64,000 bases of DNA from Pseudomonas graminis (GTDB lineage: Bacteria; Pseudomonadota; Gammaproteobacteria; Pseudomonadales; Pseudomonadaceae). The stretch covers positions 744,001-808,000 of the forward strand of contig NZ_CP053746.1 in NCBI RefSeq assembly GCF_013201545.1, given 5' to 3'. The notes under the pieces are model-generated. The model did no database searches, was not told the DNA's origin, and saw only the letters and a program-made list of their open reading frames with translations. The position numbers and the translations under genes were made by a program. Below are positions 1 through 10,285 of the stretch, in pieces (within the stretch, counting starts at the first letter, position 1; each line of letters opens with the position of its first letter).

Positions 1-2
1 CT

Positions 3-146
3 GACCTGTCTTCCGACATCCGCGTTCAGATCCAGCCTGACGAAGCCATCAACAGCAACCTGGCCGGTCGCCCGGTTGAAGTGGTGAGCACTCGTGGCCC
101 GTCGCTGAACTGGTTGATCGATAAAGCCACGGCGGCAGGTTTCTAA
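3..146 (+). CDS. alg44: Alginate co-polymerase subunit Alg44, C-terminal end (partial)
   Basis: Only the last 47 codons are present, ending at TAA 144-146; the frame is open from base 3. The segment contains IRVQIQPDEAIN and ends LNWLIDKATAAGF, which resembles the Alg44 C-terminus as I recall it. Alg44 is the PilZ-domain, c-di-GMP-binding inner-membrane partner of the Alg8 polymerase; its C-terminal periplasmic part has a membrane-fusion-protein fold. The PilZ domain itself lies outside the window. algK starts two bases after the stop, as expected within the alginate operon, which supports the identification. Confidence 0.85.
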   Translation, partial: DLSSDIRVQIQPDEAINSNLAGRPVEVVSTRGPSLNWLIDKATAAGF

Positions 147-148
147 AC

Positions 149-1561
149 ATGGCTAGCCCACTACGAAGCTTGTCAGCCCCTACATTGTTGAGCCTGGCGA
201 TCGCTATCGGTTTGGGCGGCTGTGCCGGCCTGCCCGATCAGCGCCTGGCAAACGAAGCCCTGAAACGCGGCGACACCGCGATGGCGGAGCAAAACTATCG
301 GCAACTGGCGGACCTGGGCTATAGCGATGCACAGGTCGGCCTCGCGGATATCCAGGTGGGTACCCGTGATCCGGAGCTGATCAAGCAGGCCGAGGCGACG
401 TATCGCGCTGCAGCAGCCACTTCGCCCCGGGCGCAATCGCGCCTGGGCAAGTTGCTGGCGGTCAAGCCGAACTCCACCGAAGCCGAGCAACGTGAAGCCG
501 AGGGTCTGTTGAAGAAGGCCTTCGCCAATGGCGAAGCCGGCACGCTGATTCCCCTGGCGATGCTCTATCTGCAATACCCGCACACGTTCCCGAACGTGAA
601 CGCGCAGCAGAAGATCAACGAATGGCGCGCTGGCGGTTATCCGGAAGCGGGTCTGGCCCAGGTGCTGCTGTATCGCACCCAAGGGACCTACGACCAGCAT
701 CTGGGTGAAGTCGAAAGCATCTGCAAGCAAGCGCTGCGCACCACTGACGTTTGCTACACCGAGCTGGCGACGGTCTACCAGAAACGCGGCGAAGCCGACA
801 AAAAGGCTGCGCTGATCGAGCAGATGCAAAACGGCTACGCCATGGGCAGCGTGCCTGCCATGCGGGTCGACAGCGTCGCTCGCGTGCTGGCGGATTCGAC
901 CCTCGGCAAGCCGGACGAGAAGACCGCGCAATCGCTGCTGGAGAAAGTTGCCCCCGGTTACCCCGCTTCATGGGTCAGCCTGGCGCAATTGCTGTACGAC
1001 TTCCCCGAACTGGGTGACGTCAACAAGATGATGGAATACCTGGACAACGGCCGTGCTGCGGATCAACCGCGCGCCGAGCTGTTGCTGGGCAAGCTGTATT
1101 ACGAAGGCAAGCTGGTCTTGCCGGATGCGAAGAAAGCCGAAGAGCACCTGACCAAGGCGGCTGCGACGCAAATCTCCGCGCATTACTACCTGGGTCAGCT
1201 TTATCGTCGGGGTTATCTGGGCCATCCAGACCCGCAGAAAGCTGTCGACCAGCTGCTGACCTCCGCACGCGGTGGCCAGAACAGCGCCGACTTCGCCCTC
1301 GCGCAGTTGTTCTCGCAAGGCAAAGGTATCAAGCCTGATCCGGTCAACGCCTGGGTCTTCGGCCAACTGGCACTGGCTCAAGGCACGCCGCAAGCGACGG
1401 ATCTTGCGCAACAACTGAACGAACAATTGCCGCCTGAGAAGCGCGCCCAGGCGCAGAGCCTTCTCCAGCGAGAACAGCAGGTCCGCGGCACAACCGCTCA
1501 AAACGCGTTGGCCTTGCAGACACTGCAAGAAGAAAAAGACGGCGGGGACGCACCTCTATGA
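149..1561 (+). CDS. algK: Alginate secretion lipoprotein AlgK
   Basis: This 470-residue lipoprotein starts with a signal peptide ending in the lipobox LGGC (acylated Cys25). The rest is made of TPR/Sel1-like helical repeats, visible as recurring A-x-x-x-L-G-x-L-Y motifs such as [17 protein letters not shown] segments around residues 310-325 and [10 protein letters not shown] near 350. AlgK is anchored in the outer membrane, helps localise the AlgE porin, and links it to the periplasmic AlgX/AlgG modification complex. The ATG follows the alg44 stop by two bases, and the gene's TGA overlaps the algE ATG (ATGA at 1558-1561), so the genes are translationally coupled. Confidence 0.95.
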   Translation: MASPLRSLSAPTLLSLAIAIGLGGCAGLPDQRLANEALKRGDTAMAEQNYRQLADLGYSDAQVGLADIQVGTRDPELIKQAEATYRAAAATSPRAQSRLGKLLAVKPNSTEAEQREAEGLLKKAFANGEAGTLIPLAMLYLQYPHTFPNVNAQQKINEWRAGGYPEAGLAQVLLYRTQGTYDQHLGEVESICKQALRTTDVCYTELATVYQKRGEADKKAALIEQMQNGYAMGSVPAMRVDSVARVLADSTLGKPDEKTAQSLLEKVAPGYPASWVSLAQLLYDFPELGDVNKMMEYLDNGRAADQPRAELLLGKLYYEGKLVLPDAKKAEEHLTKAAATQISAHYYLGQLYRRGYLGHPDPQKAVDQLLTSARGGQNSADFALAQLFSQGKGIKPDPVNAWVFGQLALAQGTPQATDLAQQLNEQLPPEKRAQAQSLLQREQQVRGTTAQNALALQTLQEEKDGGDAPL

Positions 1562-3063
1562 AGCTTAAGTTGAACCCTCTGATGGCGGCCGGATTCGGTC
1601 TGGGCTTCTCCCTGATCTGGGCCACGCCGACACTGGCGGCCCTGACCGACACTCAGAATTTCGGCATCGAAGTCAAAGCGACGGGCCAGATGGAAGACGA
1701 CCGTGACCTCGGCACCCGCAGCGGTGGCGACGTCAACGGTGTCGGTCTGGATCTGCGCCCGTGGGCATATGGCGAGTGGGGCAACTGGAGCGGTTACGCG
1801 ATGGGCCAGGTCGTCACCGCGACCGACACCATTCAGACCGATCCGCTGGATCAGCAGGTCACTGACTCAAACGGTCAGAGCGCTCAGCGTTCGCGCAGTA
1901 CCTCCAACAGCCGCAAGGTTGACGACAGTTATGCTGCGCTGCGTGAGTTCTGGATCGGCTATAGCGGTTTCACGCCCTACCCTGGCGAGATACTCAAAGT
2001 CGGTCGGCAGCGCCTGCGTAATGACGATGGCCAGTGGCACGATGTCAACATCGAAGCGGTGAACTGGACCTTCGACACTACCCTGCTCAAGGCAGAAGTG
2101 GGCGCCGCACAGCGTTTCAGTGAATACCGCACCGACCTGACCGAACTGTCGGCGCAGGACAAAGATCGCTCGCACCTCTATGGCGACGTGGAGTACCAGT
2201 GGACGCCAGGACAATGGGCAGGCATTCGTGCTCACCACAGTCATGACGGCGGCAGCCTGAAAAGTCAGGGTGAAGCCATCGACGATCTGGACAAGACCAC
2301 CCGTGGCGACCTGACCTGGCTGGGTCTGCAGGCCAATAGCGATGCGTACAACTATCGCAACCTGAACACCGTCAACTATTGGGGCAGCCTGACCTGGCTG
2401 ACGGGCGATCGTGACCGCATCGGCACCACTTACGACCCTGTTGGCGATCAGTACGTGGCAGGTGACAAGAACAACCAAAACGTCAACGGCTGGGCGACCG
2501 ACCTGGGCCTGCGTTTCCGTCTGGACCCGATGTGGCAGGTAGGCGGCGCCTACTCCCGCGCCAGCAAGAACTACGAGCAGAACGGGCTTGAAAGCAACCG
2601 CTCCAACTGGACCGGTACCCGCTCGCGCGTGCATCGTTTCGGCGAAGCGTTCCAGGGCGAAATGGCCAACGTAGAGTCCGGCTCGCTGTTCGCTTCCTGG
2701 CAGATGCAGGACGAATACGACGCCTCTTTGATCTACCACAAGTTCCGTCGCGTTGACGGCCACTCGGGTATCGGCGGCGCGGGTGTGAACCCTGCTCAGG
2801 AAAATGTCGACTCCGATGGCGTCAGTACTTTTGCCTCACTGCCGCTCGAAGACGGCCGTAAGGACCTGGGCCAGGAAATGGACCTTGTCGTCACCAAGTA
2901 CTTCAAGCAAGGCCTGCTGCCGGCTGCGGTAAGCCAGTCGTTCGACGAACCGTCGGCACTGATTCGTCTGCGTGCGGGCGTGTTCAAACCGGGCGATGCG
3001 TATCACAGCGGTGTAGACGATTACATGCACCGCGCCATCGTCGACGTCATCTGGCGCTTCTGA
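1558..3063 (+). CDS. algE: Alginate export porin AlgE
   Basis: The 501-residue protein has a cleavable signal peptide (probable cut after Ala27) and then alternating aromatic/polar beta-strand sequence throughout. It ends in the outer-membrane-protein signature Trp-Arg-Phe with a terminal aromatic residue. AlgE is the 18-stranded beta-barrel through which alginate leaves the cell; its length is close to the family's roughly 490 residues. The order algK-algE-algG is the canonical alginate operon order. The ATG overlaps the algK stop by four bases. No truncation or frameshift is seen. Confidence 0.95.
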   Translation: MKLKLNPLMAAGFGLGFSLIWATPTLAALTDTQNFGIEVKATGQMEDDRDLGTRSGGDVNGVGLDLRPWAYGEWGNWSGYAMGQVVTATDTIQTDPLDQQVTDSNGQSAQRSRSTSNSRKVDDSYAALREFWIGYSGFTPYPGEILKVGRQRLRNDDGQWHDVNIEAVNWTFDTTLLKAEVGAAQRFSEYRTDLTELSAQDKDRSHLYGDVEYQWTPGQWAGIRAHHSHDGGSLKSQGEAIDDLDKTTRGDLTWLGLQANSDAYNYRNLNTVNYWGSLTWLTGDRDRIGTTYDPVGDQYVAGDKNNQNVNGWATDLGLRFRLDPMWQVGGAYSRASKNYEQNGLESNRSNWTGTRSRVHRFGEAFQGEMANVESGSLFASWQMQDEYDASLIYHKFRRVDGHSGIGGAGVNPAQENVDSDGVSTFASLPLEDGRKDLGQEMDLVVTKYFKQGLLPAAVSQSFDEPSALIRLRAGVFKPGDAYHSGVDDYMHRAIVDVIWRF

Positions 3064-3090
3064 TGCAAGCCGCGATAGGAGTGCAATGAG

Positions 3091-4725
3091 ATGAACAGTC
3101 AAGCAAGCAGATTGCGTCACCGGGCATGGCCGTATGCCCTGCTGGAAAGCGCTGTGCTGAGCAGCGCCTTGCTGCTCGCCAGCACTGCGGCCATGGCCAA
3201 TAGCCCGCTGCCGGTCCCCGCCCCTGCGGCGCATCCGACCGATACCAAGGAAGAAGTGGTCAAAGGCCTGCATGAGGCCAAGACCTACTCCATCAGCAGT
3301 CCGCCCGTCGAGCCACTGCTGATGGACAAACCAAAGCTGCCTGACCTGTCGGGTTACACCCTGCAGGCCATGCAAAAGAAGATCGTGCGCAGCAAACCAG
3401 GCAAGGTTGCGATCAAACGCATGATGCTGGAAGACTCGCTGAAGGAGTTCGTTGGCGGTGACAACAAGATGGCCGAATGGGTAGCCCGTCAGCACGGGAT
3501 CCCACAGGCGATCTTCATCGAAGACGGCTACATGACCCTGCAGGAGCTTGCGAAGAAGGTGCCTAAACAGTACCTGAGCGAAACCTCACCGGGCGTGTTT
3601 CTGGCGCGTCTGCCGATCGTCGTCGGCAAGAACGGCATCCTGGAAGTTGACAAGAAGACCACCGAATTGCGCCTGTCTCAGGACGCCGGTGCGTTTCTGG
3701 TCAACGACAATCTGCTGTTCATGTCGGACACCAAGCTGACCGGCTGGAGCGAAAAAGCCAACGGCCCGTCGACGTATAAAGCGCCGAAGGAATTCCGTCC
3801 GTTTCTGCTGTCCTGGGGCGGCACCCAGACCTACATGTTCAACACCAAAGTGGCGAGCCTGGGTTACAACAACAGTAAGTCGTACGGCATCAGTATTTCC
3901 CAGTACACGCCGAACATGAAGGCTCAGATGAACCGCCCCGAGCCAACCGGCTGGATCGTCAACTCTGACTTCTCGGACATGTGGTACGGCTTCTACTGCT
4001 ATGAAACCCGCGACTTCGTGGTCAAGGGCAGCACCTACCACGACAACATCATTTACGGCATCGACCCCCATGACCGTTCCCATGGTCTGATCATTGCCGA
4101 AAACACGGTGTACGGGACCAAGAAAAAGCACGGGATCATCGTCTCCCGTGAGGTGAACGACAGCTTCATCATCAACAACAAAAGCTACGACAACCACCTG
4201 TCCGGCATCGTCCTTGACCGTAACAGCGTGAACAACCTGGTGGCGTACAACGAGATTTACCGCAACCACACCGACGGCATCACCTTGTACGAGAGTGCTG
4301 ACAATCTGCTGTGGGGCAACCGCGTGTTCGCCAATAAACGGCACGGTATCCGGGTTCGTAACAGCACCAATATCAAGTTGTACGAAAACCTGGCCGTCGG
4401 CAACGGATTGATGGGCGTCTATGGCCACATCAAAGACCTGTCGGACACCGACCGCGATATCAAGCTCGACCCGTTCGATGCCGAAGTCTCGCTGATTCTG
4501 GTTGGCGGGGAACTGACCTCCAACGGCTCAGGCCCCCTGTCTATCGATTCGCCGTTGAGTGTCGAGCTGTACAGGGTCTCGATGCTTGCACCGACCAAAT
4601 CCAGCGGGATCAGCTTCAACGGCGTACTGGGCGAACGTCAGGACGAAATCCTCGATCTGCTGGTGCGCCAACAGAAAGCCGTGTTGATCGACCCGGTCGA
4701 AAGCCAGAAACAACTCCGGGACTGA
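3091..4725 (+). CDS. algG: Mannuronan C5-epimerase AlgG
   Basis: AlgG converts D-mannuronate residues to L-guluronate in periplasmic polymannuronate. The 544-residue protein has a long signal peptide (probable cut near Ala36) and a C-terminal right-handed beta-helix built from CASH-type repeats. The catalytic DPHDRSH motif is present at residues 325-331, in the phase expected of the family. AlgG also protects polymer in transit as part of the secretion complex. The start has a GGAG-like site upstream (gataggagtgcaatgag). It sits 27 bases after algE and 13 before algX, in one operon. Confidence 0.95.
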   Translation: MNSQASRLRHRAWPYALLESAVLSSALLLASTAAMANSPLPVPAPAAHPTDTKEEVVKGLHEAKTYSISSPPVEPLLMDKPKLPDLSGYTLQAMQKKIVRSKPGKVAIKRMMLEDSLKEFVGGDNKMAEWVARQHGIPQAIFIEDGYMTLQELAKKVPKQYLSETSPGVFLARLPIVVGKNGILEVDKKTTELRLSQDAGAFLVNDNLLFMSDTKLTGWSEKANGPSTYKAPKEFRPFLLSWGGTQTYMFNTKVASLGYNNSKSYGISISQYTPNMKAQMNRPEPTGWIVNSDFSDMWYGFYCYETRDFVVKGSTYHDNIIYGIDPHDRSHGLIIAENTVYGTKKKHGIIVSREVNDSFIINNKSYDNHLSGIVLDRNSVNNLVAYNEIYRNHTDGITLYESADNLLWGNRVFANKRHGIRVRNSTNIKLYENLAVGNGLMGVYGHIKDLSDTDRDIKLDPFDAEVSLILVGGELTSNGSGPLSIDSPLSVELYRVSMLAPTKSSGISFNGVLGERQDEILDLLVRQQKAVLIDPVESQKQLRD

Positions 4726-4738
4726 GGAAGATATTTCT

Positions 4739-6178
4739 ATGCACGCACATTTGATCAAACTGCTCAGCCTCTCGGGCCTGACCGCTGCACTGTTCGCCGC
4801 CAGCAATGGCGCGTATGCAGCGGACACCACTGCCCCGAGCTTCACGGCCGAGCCTTGCTGCAGCCTGTGCCCTGAGGCACATGACGAGAAGAACTACGTC
4901 AGCCGTTATCAGCAAAACTTCACCACCCTGGTCCAGGCGCAGGGCGACTGGCTGTTCCGGACCCGTGAAGATCTGCGCACCGAATTCGACACCACGCCTG
5001 AAGGCTATCGCCGCATGCAAATGCTGCACGATGCCTTCAAGAGCAAGGGTGTAGAGCTGGTGGTCGTGTATCAGCCGACCCGCGGGCTGGTTGATCGCAA
5101 CAAGCTGTTCCCGGCTGAGCGTGACAAGTTCGACTACAACACTGCGCTGCGCAACTACCAGGCCATGCTCGGCCGTTTCGCAAAAATGGGCTACACCGTG
5201 CCGGACCTGTCGCCGTTGACCAATGAGCAACAGGCCCACGATTTCTACTTCCGCGGTGACCAGCACTGGACGCCGTATGGCGCTCAGCGCACAGCAAAAA
5301 TCGTCGCTGATTCCGTGAAGAAGATGCAGGCTTTTGCCGGTGTACCGCGCCGGGAATTCGAGACCCACCTGTCAGGTCGCATGGGCAAGAAGGGCACTCT
5401 TCACAATATGGCCGGTCAATTGTGCGGCACAAGCTATGCCATCCAGTACATGGACCAGTTCGAGACGGAACCCAAAGGCGAAGCCGCCGACGGCGACCTG
5501 TTTGGTGACTCCGGCAACCCGGAAATCACGCTGGTCGGTACCAGTCACAGCGGGAAGAACTACAACTTCTCCGGCTTTTTGCAGGAATACATTGGTGCTG
5601 ATGTGCTGAACGTCGCCTTCCCGGGCGGCGGCCTTGAAGGTTCGATGCTGCAGTACCTGGGCAGCGAAGACTTCCAGAAACACCCACCGAAGATTCTCAT
5701 CTGGGAATTCTCGCCGCTTTACCGCCTGGACCAGGAGACCATCTATCGCCAGATGATGTCGCTGCTGGACAACGGCTGTGAAGGCAAACCGGCGGTCATG
5801 AGCGCCAGCACCACCCTTAAACCTGGGATCAACGAGTTGCTGGTCAACGGCAAAAACGGCATCAAGGATGTGCGCAACGGCAGTAATCAGATCGACATCA
5901 AGTTCGCCGACAACTCAGTGAAAACCCTTCAGGCGCGCCTCTGGTACATGAACGGTCGCCACGAAGACTTGAAGATCGAAAAACCTGAAACATCTGAAAC
6001 CGACGGGCGCTTCTCCTTCGAACTGCGCGACGACAAGGACTGGGCTGACCAGCAATTGCTCGCACTGGAAGTGCAGGGTCCCGAAGCGGGCACTGCGCCA
6101 CAGCAGGTCGAAGCGAAAGTATGCAAACGCAACGTGTTCCCGAATGTCGCGCATCAAACCGCGCAAGCCGGGTTATGA
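4739..6178 (+). CDS. algX: Alginate O-acetyltransferase AlgX
   Basis: AlgX is the periplasmic enzyme that places acetyl groups on mannuronate residues of alginate. The 479-residue protein has a signal peptide (cut near Ala27), an SGNH-hydrolase-like N-terminal domain and a C-terminal carbohydrate-binding module. The catalytic residues are visible: Asp174 and His176 in the GDQHW motif and Ser269 in GTSHSG, at the same numbers I recall for the P. aeruginosa enzyme. Four cysteines near residues 40-44 and further on could form disulfides. It is related to AlgJ downstream by the same DxH and GTS motifs. RBS gaggaag lies just upstream. Confidence 0.95.
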   Translation: MHAHLIKLLSLSGLTAALFAASNGAYAADTTAPSFTAEPCCSLCPEAHDEKNYVSRYQQNFTTLVQAQGDWLFRTREDLRTEFDTTPEGYRRMQMLHDAFKSKGVELVVVYQPTRGLVDRNKLFPAERDKFDYNTALRNYQAMLGRFAKMGYTVPDLSPLTNEQQAHDFYFRGDQHWTPYGAQRTAKIVADSVKKMQAFAGVPRREFETHLSGRMGKKGTLHNMAGQLCGTSYAIQYMDQFETEPKGEAADGDLFGDSGNPEITLVGTSHSGKNYNFSGFLQEYIGADVLNVAFPGGGLEGSMLQYLGSEDFQKHPPKILIWEFSPLYRLDQETIYRQMMSLLDNGCEGKPAVMSASTTLKPGINELLVNGKNGIKDVRNGSNQIDIKFADNSVKTLQARLWYMNGRHEDLKIEKPETSETDGRFSFELRDDKDWADQQLLALEVQGPEAGTAPQQVEAKVCKRNVFPNVAHQTAQAGL

Positions 6179-6185
6179 GGCTCTT

Positions 6186-7331
6186 ATGCACACTCCAAAA
6201 CTGATGCTCCCTACCCTTCTGTCGCTGGCGATGATGTCTTCGGCGCTGTTCGCCACAGGCGCCAGCGCTGCATCGACACTCGTGCCGCCGCAGGGCTACT
6301 ACGAAGGTGTCGAGAAATTCAAGACGGGCCAGGGCAAGTTCAGCTGTGACTCGATCCCGCAGCCCTACACCGGTCCGCTGCAGTTTCGCAGCAAATACGA
6401 AGGCTCGGACAAGGCCCGCGCCACGCTGAACATGGTTTCGGACCAGGCCTTCCGTGACGCGACCAAAGACATCACGAGCATGGAGCGGGCCACCAGCAAA
6501 GTGGTGATGCAGTACATGCGCGACGGCCGTCCGGAGCAGCTCGATTGCGCGCTCAACATGCTGACCACCTGGGCCAAGGCCGATGCGCTGGAATCCACCG
6601 ACTTCAACCACACCGGCAAGTCGATGCGCAAATGGGCACTGGGCAGCATGTCGTCCGCTTACCTGCGCCTGAAGTTCTCCGAATCGCATCCTCTGGCCAC
6701 CCGCCAGCAGGAAGCGCAGGTGATCGAAGCCTGGTTCAGCAAACTGGCGGATCACGTCGTCAGCGACTGGAACGATCTGCCGCTCGACAAGACTAACAAC
6801 CACTCGTACTGGGCGGCCTGGGCCGTGATGTCCACGGCAGTCGCGACCAATCGCCAGGACCTGTTCGATTGGGCGGTGAAGGAATTCAAGATCGGCGCCA
6901 ATCAGGTCGATCCGCAAGGGTTTCTGCCGAACGAACTCAAGCGCAAACAGCGTGCGCTGGCGTACCACAACTACGCACTTCCGCCTTTGGCCATGATCGC
7001 GAGTTTCGCCCAGGCCAATGGTGTCGATTTGCGTCAGGAAAACAACGGCGCCCTTAAGCGTCTGGGTGATCGGGTGCTGGCTGGCGTGAAGAACTCAGGC
7101 AGTGAATTCGCCGCCCGCGATGGCGAAAAGCAGGACATGACGGACCTGAAAACCGACATGAAATTCGCCTGGCTTGAACCGTACTGCTCGCTGTACGACT
7201 GCGGCCCGGATGTCCTTGAGCAGAAACACAAGATGCAACCGTTCAAGAACTTCCGCCTCGGCGGCGACATAACCCGCACTTATGACCCGACGCACGACAA
7301 GGGTGACAAAGGCGACAAGGGCGGTTCGTAA
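6186..7331 (+). CDS. algL: Periplasmic alginate lyase AlgL
   Basis: AlgL (polysaccharide lyase family 5) cleaves polymannuronate by beta-elimination and clears polymer that leaks into the periplasm. I chose ATG 6186 (381 residues): it gives a proper signal peptide (cut near Ala28) and follows a GAGG site, whereas an in-frame ATG at 6144 lies inside algX. The active-site motif NNHSYW is present with His206. The C-terminus carries a short charged tail made of [12 protein letters not shown] repeats that looks like a lineage-specific extension. A REP element follows, separating algL from algI by 190 bases, the largest gap inside this operon apart from that before algA. Confidence 0.93.
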   Translation: MHTPKLMLPTLLSLAMMSSALFATGASAASTLVPPQGYYEGVEKFKTGQGKFSCDSIPQPYTGPLQFRSKYEGSDKARATLNMVSDQAFRDATKDITSMERATSKVVMQYMRDGRPEQLDCALNMLTTWAKADALESTDFNHTGKSMRKWALGSMSSAYLRLKFSESHPLATRQQEAQVIEAWFSKLADHVVSDWNDLPLDKTNNHSYWAAWAVMSTAVATNRQDLFDWAVKEFKIGANQVDPQGFLPNELKRKQRALAYHNYALPPLAMIASFAQANGVDLRQENNGALKRLGDRVLAGVKNSGSEFAARDGEKQDMTDLKTDMKFAWLEPYCSLYDCGPDVLEQKHKMQPFKNFRLGGDITRTYDPTHDKGDKGDKGGS

Positions 7332-7348
7332 GAGCAGCAGAGGCTCAA

Positions 7349-7418
7349 GTGGGAGCGAGCTTGCGCGCGAAGGGGCCATGAGAGGCACCCATTTATTCGC
7401 GAGCAAGCTCGCTCCCAC
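7349..7418. repeat. REP palindrome (REPIN-like) between algL and algI
   Basis: Two inverted arms of about 22 bases (7349-7370, beginning GTGGGAGCGAGCTTGC, and 7397-7418, its near-perfect reverse complement) surround a 26-base spacer. This is the same family as the elements at 17742-17832 and 47204-47293. REP sequences of this type are dispersed in the P. fluorescens/syringae group. Here it sits inside an operon, where the folded RNA could slow 3'-5' decay or reduce readthrough into algIJF. Confidence 0.9.
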
Positions 7419-7467
7419 AGGGTAGTTCCAGGTTAAACCGAACATGTTTCACCCCTCCATTTTTCGT

Positions 7468-7492
7468 GGGGGGTTTGGGGGGGCTTCGGCCC
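7468..7492 (+). promoter_or_regulatory. G-tracts and UUCG hairpin upstream of algI
   Basis: Six G's (7468-7473) and seven G's (7477-7483) separated by TTT are followed directly by GGGC-TTCG-GCCC (7481-7492), a very stable tetraloop hairpin. It lies 30 bases before the algI start. There is no T-run, so it is not a classical terminator. A role as an mRNA processing or stability element is inference. Confidence 0.4.
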
Positions 7493-7521
7493 TTGATGTT
7501 GGACAAATGGAGAGATAAAGG

Positions 7522-9084
7522 ATGGTGTTCTCATCCAACGTGTTCCTGTTCCTGTTCTTGCCGGTGTTTCTCGGCTTGTACTACCTGAGCGGGCAACGCT
7601 ATCGCAACCTGCTGCTGCTGGTCGCCAGCTACGTGTTCTACGCGTGGTGGCGAGTGGATTTCCTGGCACTGTTCGCAGGTGTGACGCTGTGGAACTACTG
7701 GATCGGTCTGCGCGTAGGCGCCGCCGGGGTCAGAACCAAACCGGCACAGCGCTGGCTGCTGCTCGGCGTGGTGGTCGACCTGGGCATCCTTGGCTACTTC
7801 AAGTACGCCAACTTCGGCGTGGACAGCATCAACGCAATGATGACGTCGATCGGCCTTGAGCCGTTCATCCTCACCCATGTGTTGCTGCCGATCGGGATCT
7901 CGTTCTACATCTTCGAGTCCATCAGCTACATCATCGACGTATACCGTGGCGACACGCCGGCAACGCGCAACCTCATCGACTTTGCAGCGTTCGTGGCGAT
8001 CTTCCCGCACCTGATTGCAGGGCCGGTACTGCGCTTCCGCGACTTGGTCGATCAGTTCAACAACCGCACGCACACCCTCGACAAGTTCTCCGAGGGCTGC
8101 ACGCGGTTCATGCAGGGTTTCATCAAGAAGGTCTTTATTGCCGACACCCTGGCAGTGGTCGCCGATCATTGCTTCGCCCTGCAGAATCCGACGACGGGTG
8201 ACGCATGGCTTGGCGCGCTGGCGTACACCGCTCAGCTGTACTTCGACTTCTCCGGCTACAGCGACATGGCCATCGGCCTGGGTCTGATGATGGGTTTCCG
8301 CTTCATGGAAAACTTCAAACAGCCTTACATCAGTCAGTCGATCACCGAGTTCTGGCGTCGCTGGCACATCAGCCTGTCGACCTGGCTGCGTGACTATCTG
8401 TACATCACGCTGGGCGGCAACCGTGGCGGCAAGGTCGCGACCTACCGCAACCTGTTCCTGACCATGTTGCTGGGCGGTCTGTGGCACGGCGCCAACATCA
8501 CTTACATCGTCTGGGGTGCCTGGCACGGTGTGTGGCTGGCGATCGAGAAGGCCATCGGCCTGAACACGGCACCGCGCACGTTCAACGTCGTTCGCTGGGC
8601 GTTCACCTTCCTGCTGGTGGTCATGGGCTGGGTCATCTTCCGCTCGGAAAACCTGCATGTTGCCGCCCGTATGTATGGCGCCATGTTCAGCTTCGGCGAT
8701 CTCGGTCTGTCAGAACTCAACCGCGCCAGCCTCACAGGCCTGCAAGTGGCAACCCTGGTCGTGGCGTACATCACTCTGGCCTTCTTCGGCCTGCGTGACT
8801 TCTACCGCAACCGCGCGCCAGCCAAACCGACCGACAAAGCCGTGCAGGTCGATGGCCCTGCCGCTGCCGAGCCAGGCCTGATCAAGGCCGTGCCGGGCGA
8901 CAAGCCAGGCAGCATTCATCAACCGGGTTACATCGTCGGCACCGAAGCGCAGGTTCAGCCTGCCTACTGGACCGTCGACTGGTCGCGCTATGTCATGCGC
9001 GCCCTGATCCTGCTGATGTTCGTTGCATCGATCCTGAAACTCTCGGCGGCCAGTTTCTCGCCGTTCCTTTACTTCCAGTTCTGA
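7522..9084 (+). CDS. algI: Alginate O-acetylation protein AlgI (MBOAT)
   Basis: AlgI is a polytopic inner-membrane MBOAT-family acyltransferase that carries acetyl groups to the periplasmic side for AlgJ and AlgX. The 520-residue protein is strongly hydrophobic with about ten or more membrane segments. The MBOAT signature GGLWHGA is present with the catalytic His322 in the standard position, plus the upstream FWRRWHISLSTWLRDYL segment. The ATG is preceded by gagataaagg. It follows a REP element but continues the operon in the standard order, with algJ starting 10 bases after its stop. Confidence 0.96.
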   Translation: MVFSSNVFLFLFLPVFLGLYYLSGQRYRNLLLLVASYVFYAWWRVDFLALFAGVTLWNYWIGLRVGAAGVRTKPAQRWLLLGVVVDLGILGYFKYANFGVDSINAMMTSIGLEPFILTHVLLPIGISFYIFESISYIIDVYRGDTPATRNLIDFAAFVAIFPHLIAGPVLRFRDLVDQFNNRTHTLDKFSEGCTRFMQGFIKKVFIADTLAVVADHCFALQNPTTGDAWLGALAYTAQLYFDFSGYSDMAIGLGLMMGFRFMENFKQPYISQSITEFWRRWHISLSTWLRDYLYITLGGNRGGKVATYRNLFLTMLLGGLWHGANITYIVWGAWHGVWLAIEKAIGLNTAPRTFNVVRWAFTFLLVVMGWVIFRSENLHVAARMYGAMFSFGDLGLSELNRASLTGLQVATLVVAYITLAFFGLRDFYRNRAPAKPTDKAVQVDGPAAAEPGLIKAVPGDKPGSIHQPGYIVGTEAQVQPAYWTVDWSRYVMRALILLMFVASILKLSAASFSPFLYFQF

Positions 9085-9094
9085 GGAGCCTGAC

Positions 9095-10270
9095 ATGACC
9101 CGTTCATTACGTTTCCTCTACATCTTCCTGTTCCTGGCACTTCTGCTGGTGCTGGGCCTGTGGTCGCTGCGCAGCTTCATCGGTTTCTCGACGTCGAAAG
9201 AAACCACCGTGCTCAATGGCCACTGGACCAAAGCGGTGGAGACCCACTACGACGAAGAATTTCCGATCAAGCGTCTGGGCACCAACCTCTGGGCGGCGCT
9301 GGACTACAAGGTGTTCAACGAAGGTCGTCCGGGCGTGATCCTGGGCAAAGACCAGTGGCTGTACACCGACGAAGAATTCGACGCCGTTGCCAACAGCGAG
9401 CAGAACGAAGCCGACAACCTGGCGATCATTCAGGGCGTGCGTGACACCCTGAAAAAGCAAGGCACGCAACTGGTGCTGGCCATTGTTCCTGCCAAGACCC
9501 GTCTGTACCCCGAGCACGTCGGTGACAACAAACCGGCCACGCTGCACACCGATCTGTACCAGCAGTTCCACGCCCAGGTGAATCAGGCCGGCATCCTTGC
9601 CCCTGATCTGCTGACGCCGCTGCAAAGCGCCAAGGAGAAGGGCCAGGTATTCCTGCGCACCGACACTCACTGGACGCCAATGGGCGCGGAAATCGTCGCC
9701 CAGCAGTTGGGGGACGTGATCAGCAAGCAAGTGCCGCTGAACGTTGAACCGCAGAACTTCGTCACCGAAGCCAAGTCGACCGAACCCTACAAGGGCGATC
9801 TGACCAACTTCCTGCCGCTGGACCCGCTGTTCACCAACCTGCTGCCCAAGCCGGATGACCTGCAGCAGCGCAGCACCAACCCGGCCCAAGCTGACGCCGA
9901 AAGCGGTGATGCCCTGTTCGCGGACAACTCGGTTGCGGTGGGTCTGGTCGGCACCAGCTACAGCGCCAACCCGAACTGGAACTTCGCCGGTGCGCTCAAA
10001 CAGGCCCTGCACGCAGACGTGGTGAATTATGCCGAAGACGGCCATGGCCCGATCCTGCCGATGCTCAAGTATCTGCAGACCGACGCCTTCAAGAGCAGCC
10101 CGCCGCAGGTGCTGATCTGGGAATTCCCGGAACGCTACCTGCCCGCTCACAACGACCTGACCGAGTTCGACCCACAGTGGATCGCTGAACTCAAAAAGGC
10201 CCGTGACCCCCAACAGAATCTGGCGGACAACGCCAACAACTCCAAGTCGCCCACCCGGGCGCAAAACTGA
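9095..10270 (+). CDS. algJ: Alginate O-acetyltransferase AlgJ
   Basis: AlgJ is an SGNH-like acetyltransferase anchored to the inner membrane by an uncleaved N-terminal segment (about residues 8-28). The 391-residue protein contains the DTHW motif with Asp190 and His192 and the GTSYS motif with Ser288, the three residues expected of the catalytic triad and at the numbers I recall for P. aeruginosa AlgJ. It shares this architecture with AlgX. Together with AlgI and AlgF it forms the acetylation branch of alginate synthesis. The start follows a gaggag site 10 bases after the algI stop. Confidence 0.95.
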   Translation: MTRSLRFLYIFLFLALLLVLGLWSLRSFIGFSTSKETTVLNGHWTKAVETHYDEEFPIKRLGTNLWAALDYKVFNEGRPGVILGKDQWLYTDEEFDAVANSEQNEADNLAIIQGVRDTLKKQGTQLVLAIVPAKTRLYPEHVGDNKPATLHTDLYQQFHAQVNQAGILAPDLLTPLQSAKEKGQVFLRTDTHWTPMGAEIVAQQLGDVISKQVPLNVEPQNFVTEAKSTEPYKGDLTNFLPLDPLFTNLLPKPDDLQQRSTNPAQADAESGDALFADNSVAVGLVGTSYSANPNWNFAGALKQALHADVVNYAEDGHGPILPMLKYLQTDAFKSSPPQVLIWEFPERYLPAHNDLTEFDPQWIAELKKARDPQQNLADNANNSKSPTRAQN

Positions 10271-10285
10271 GAGGACTCTTTGACT

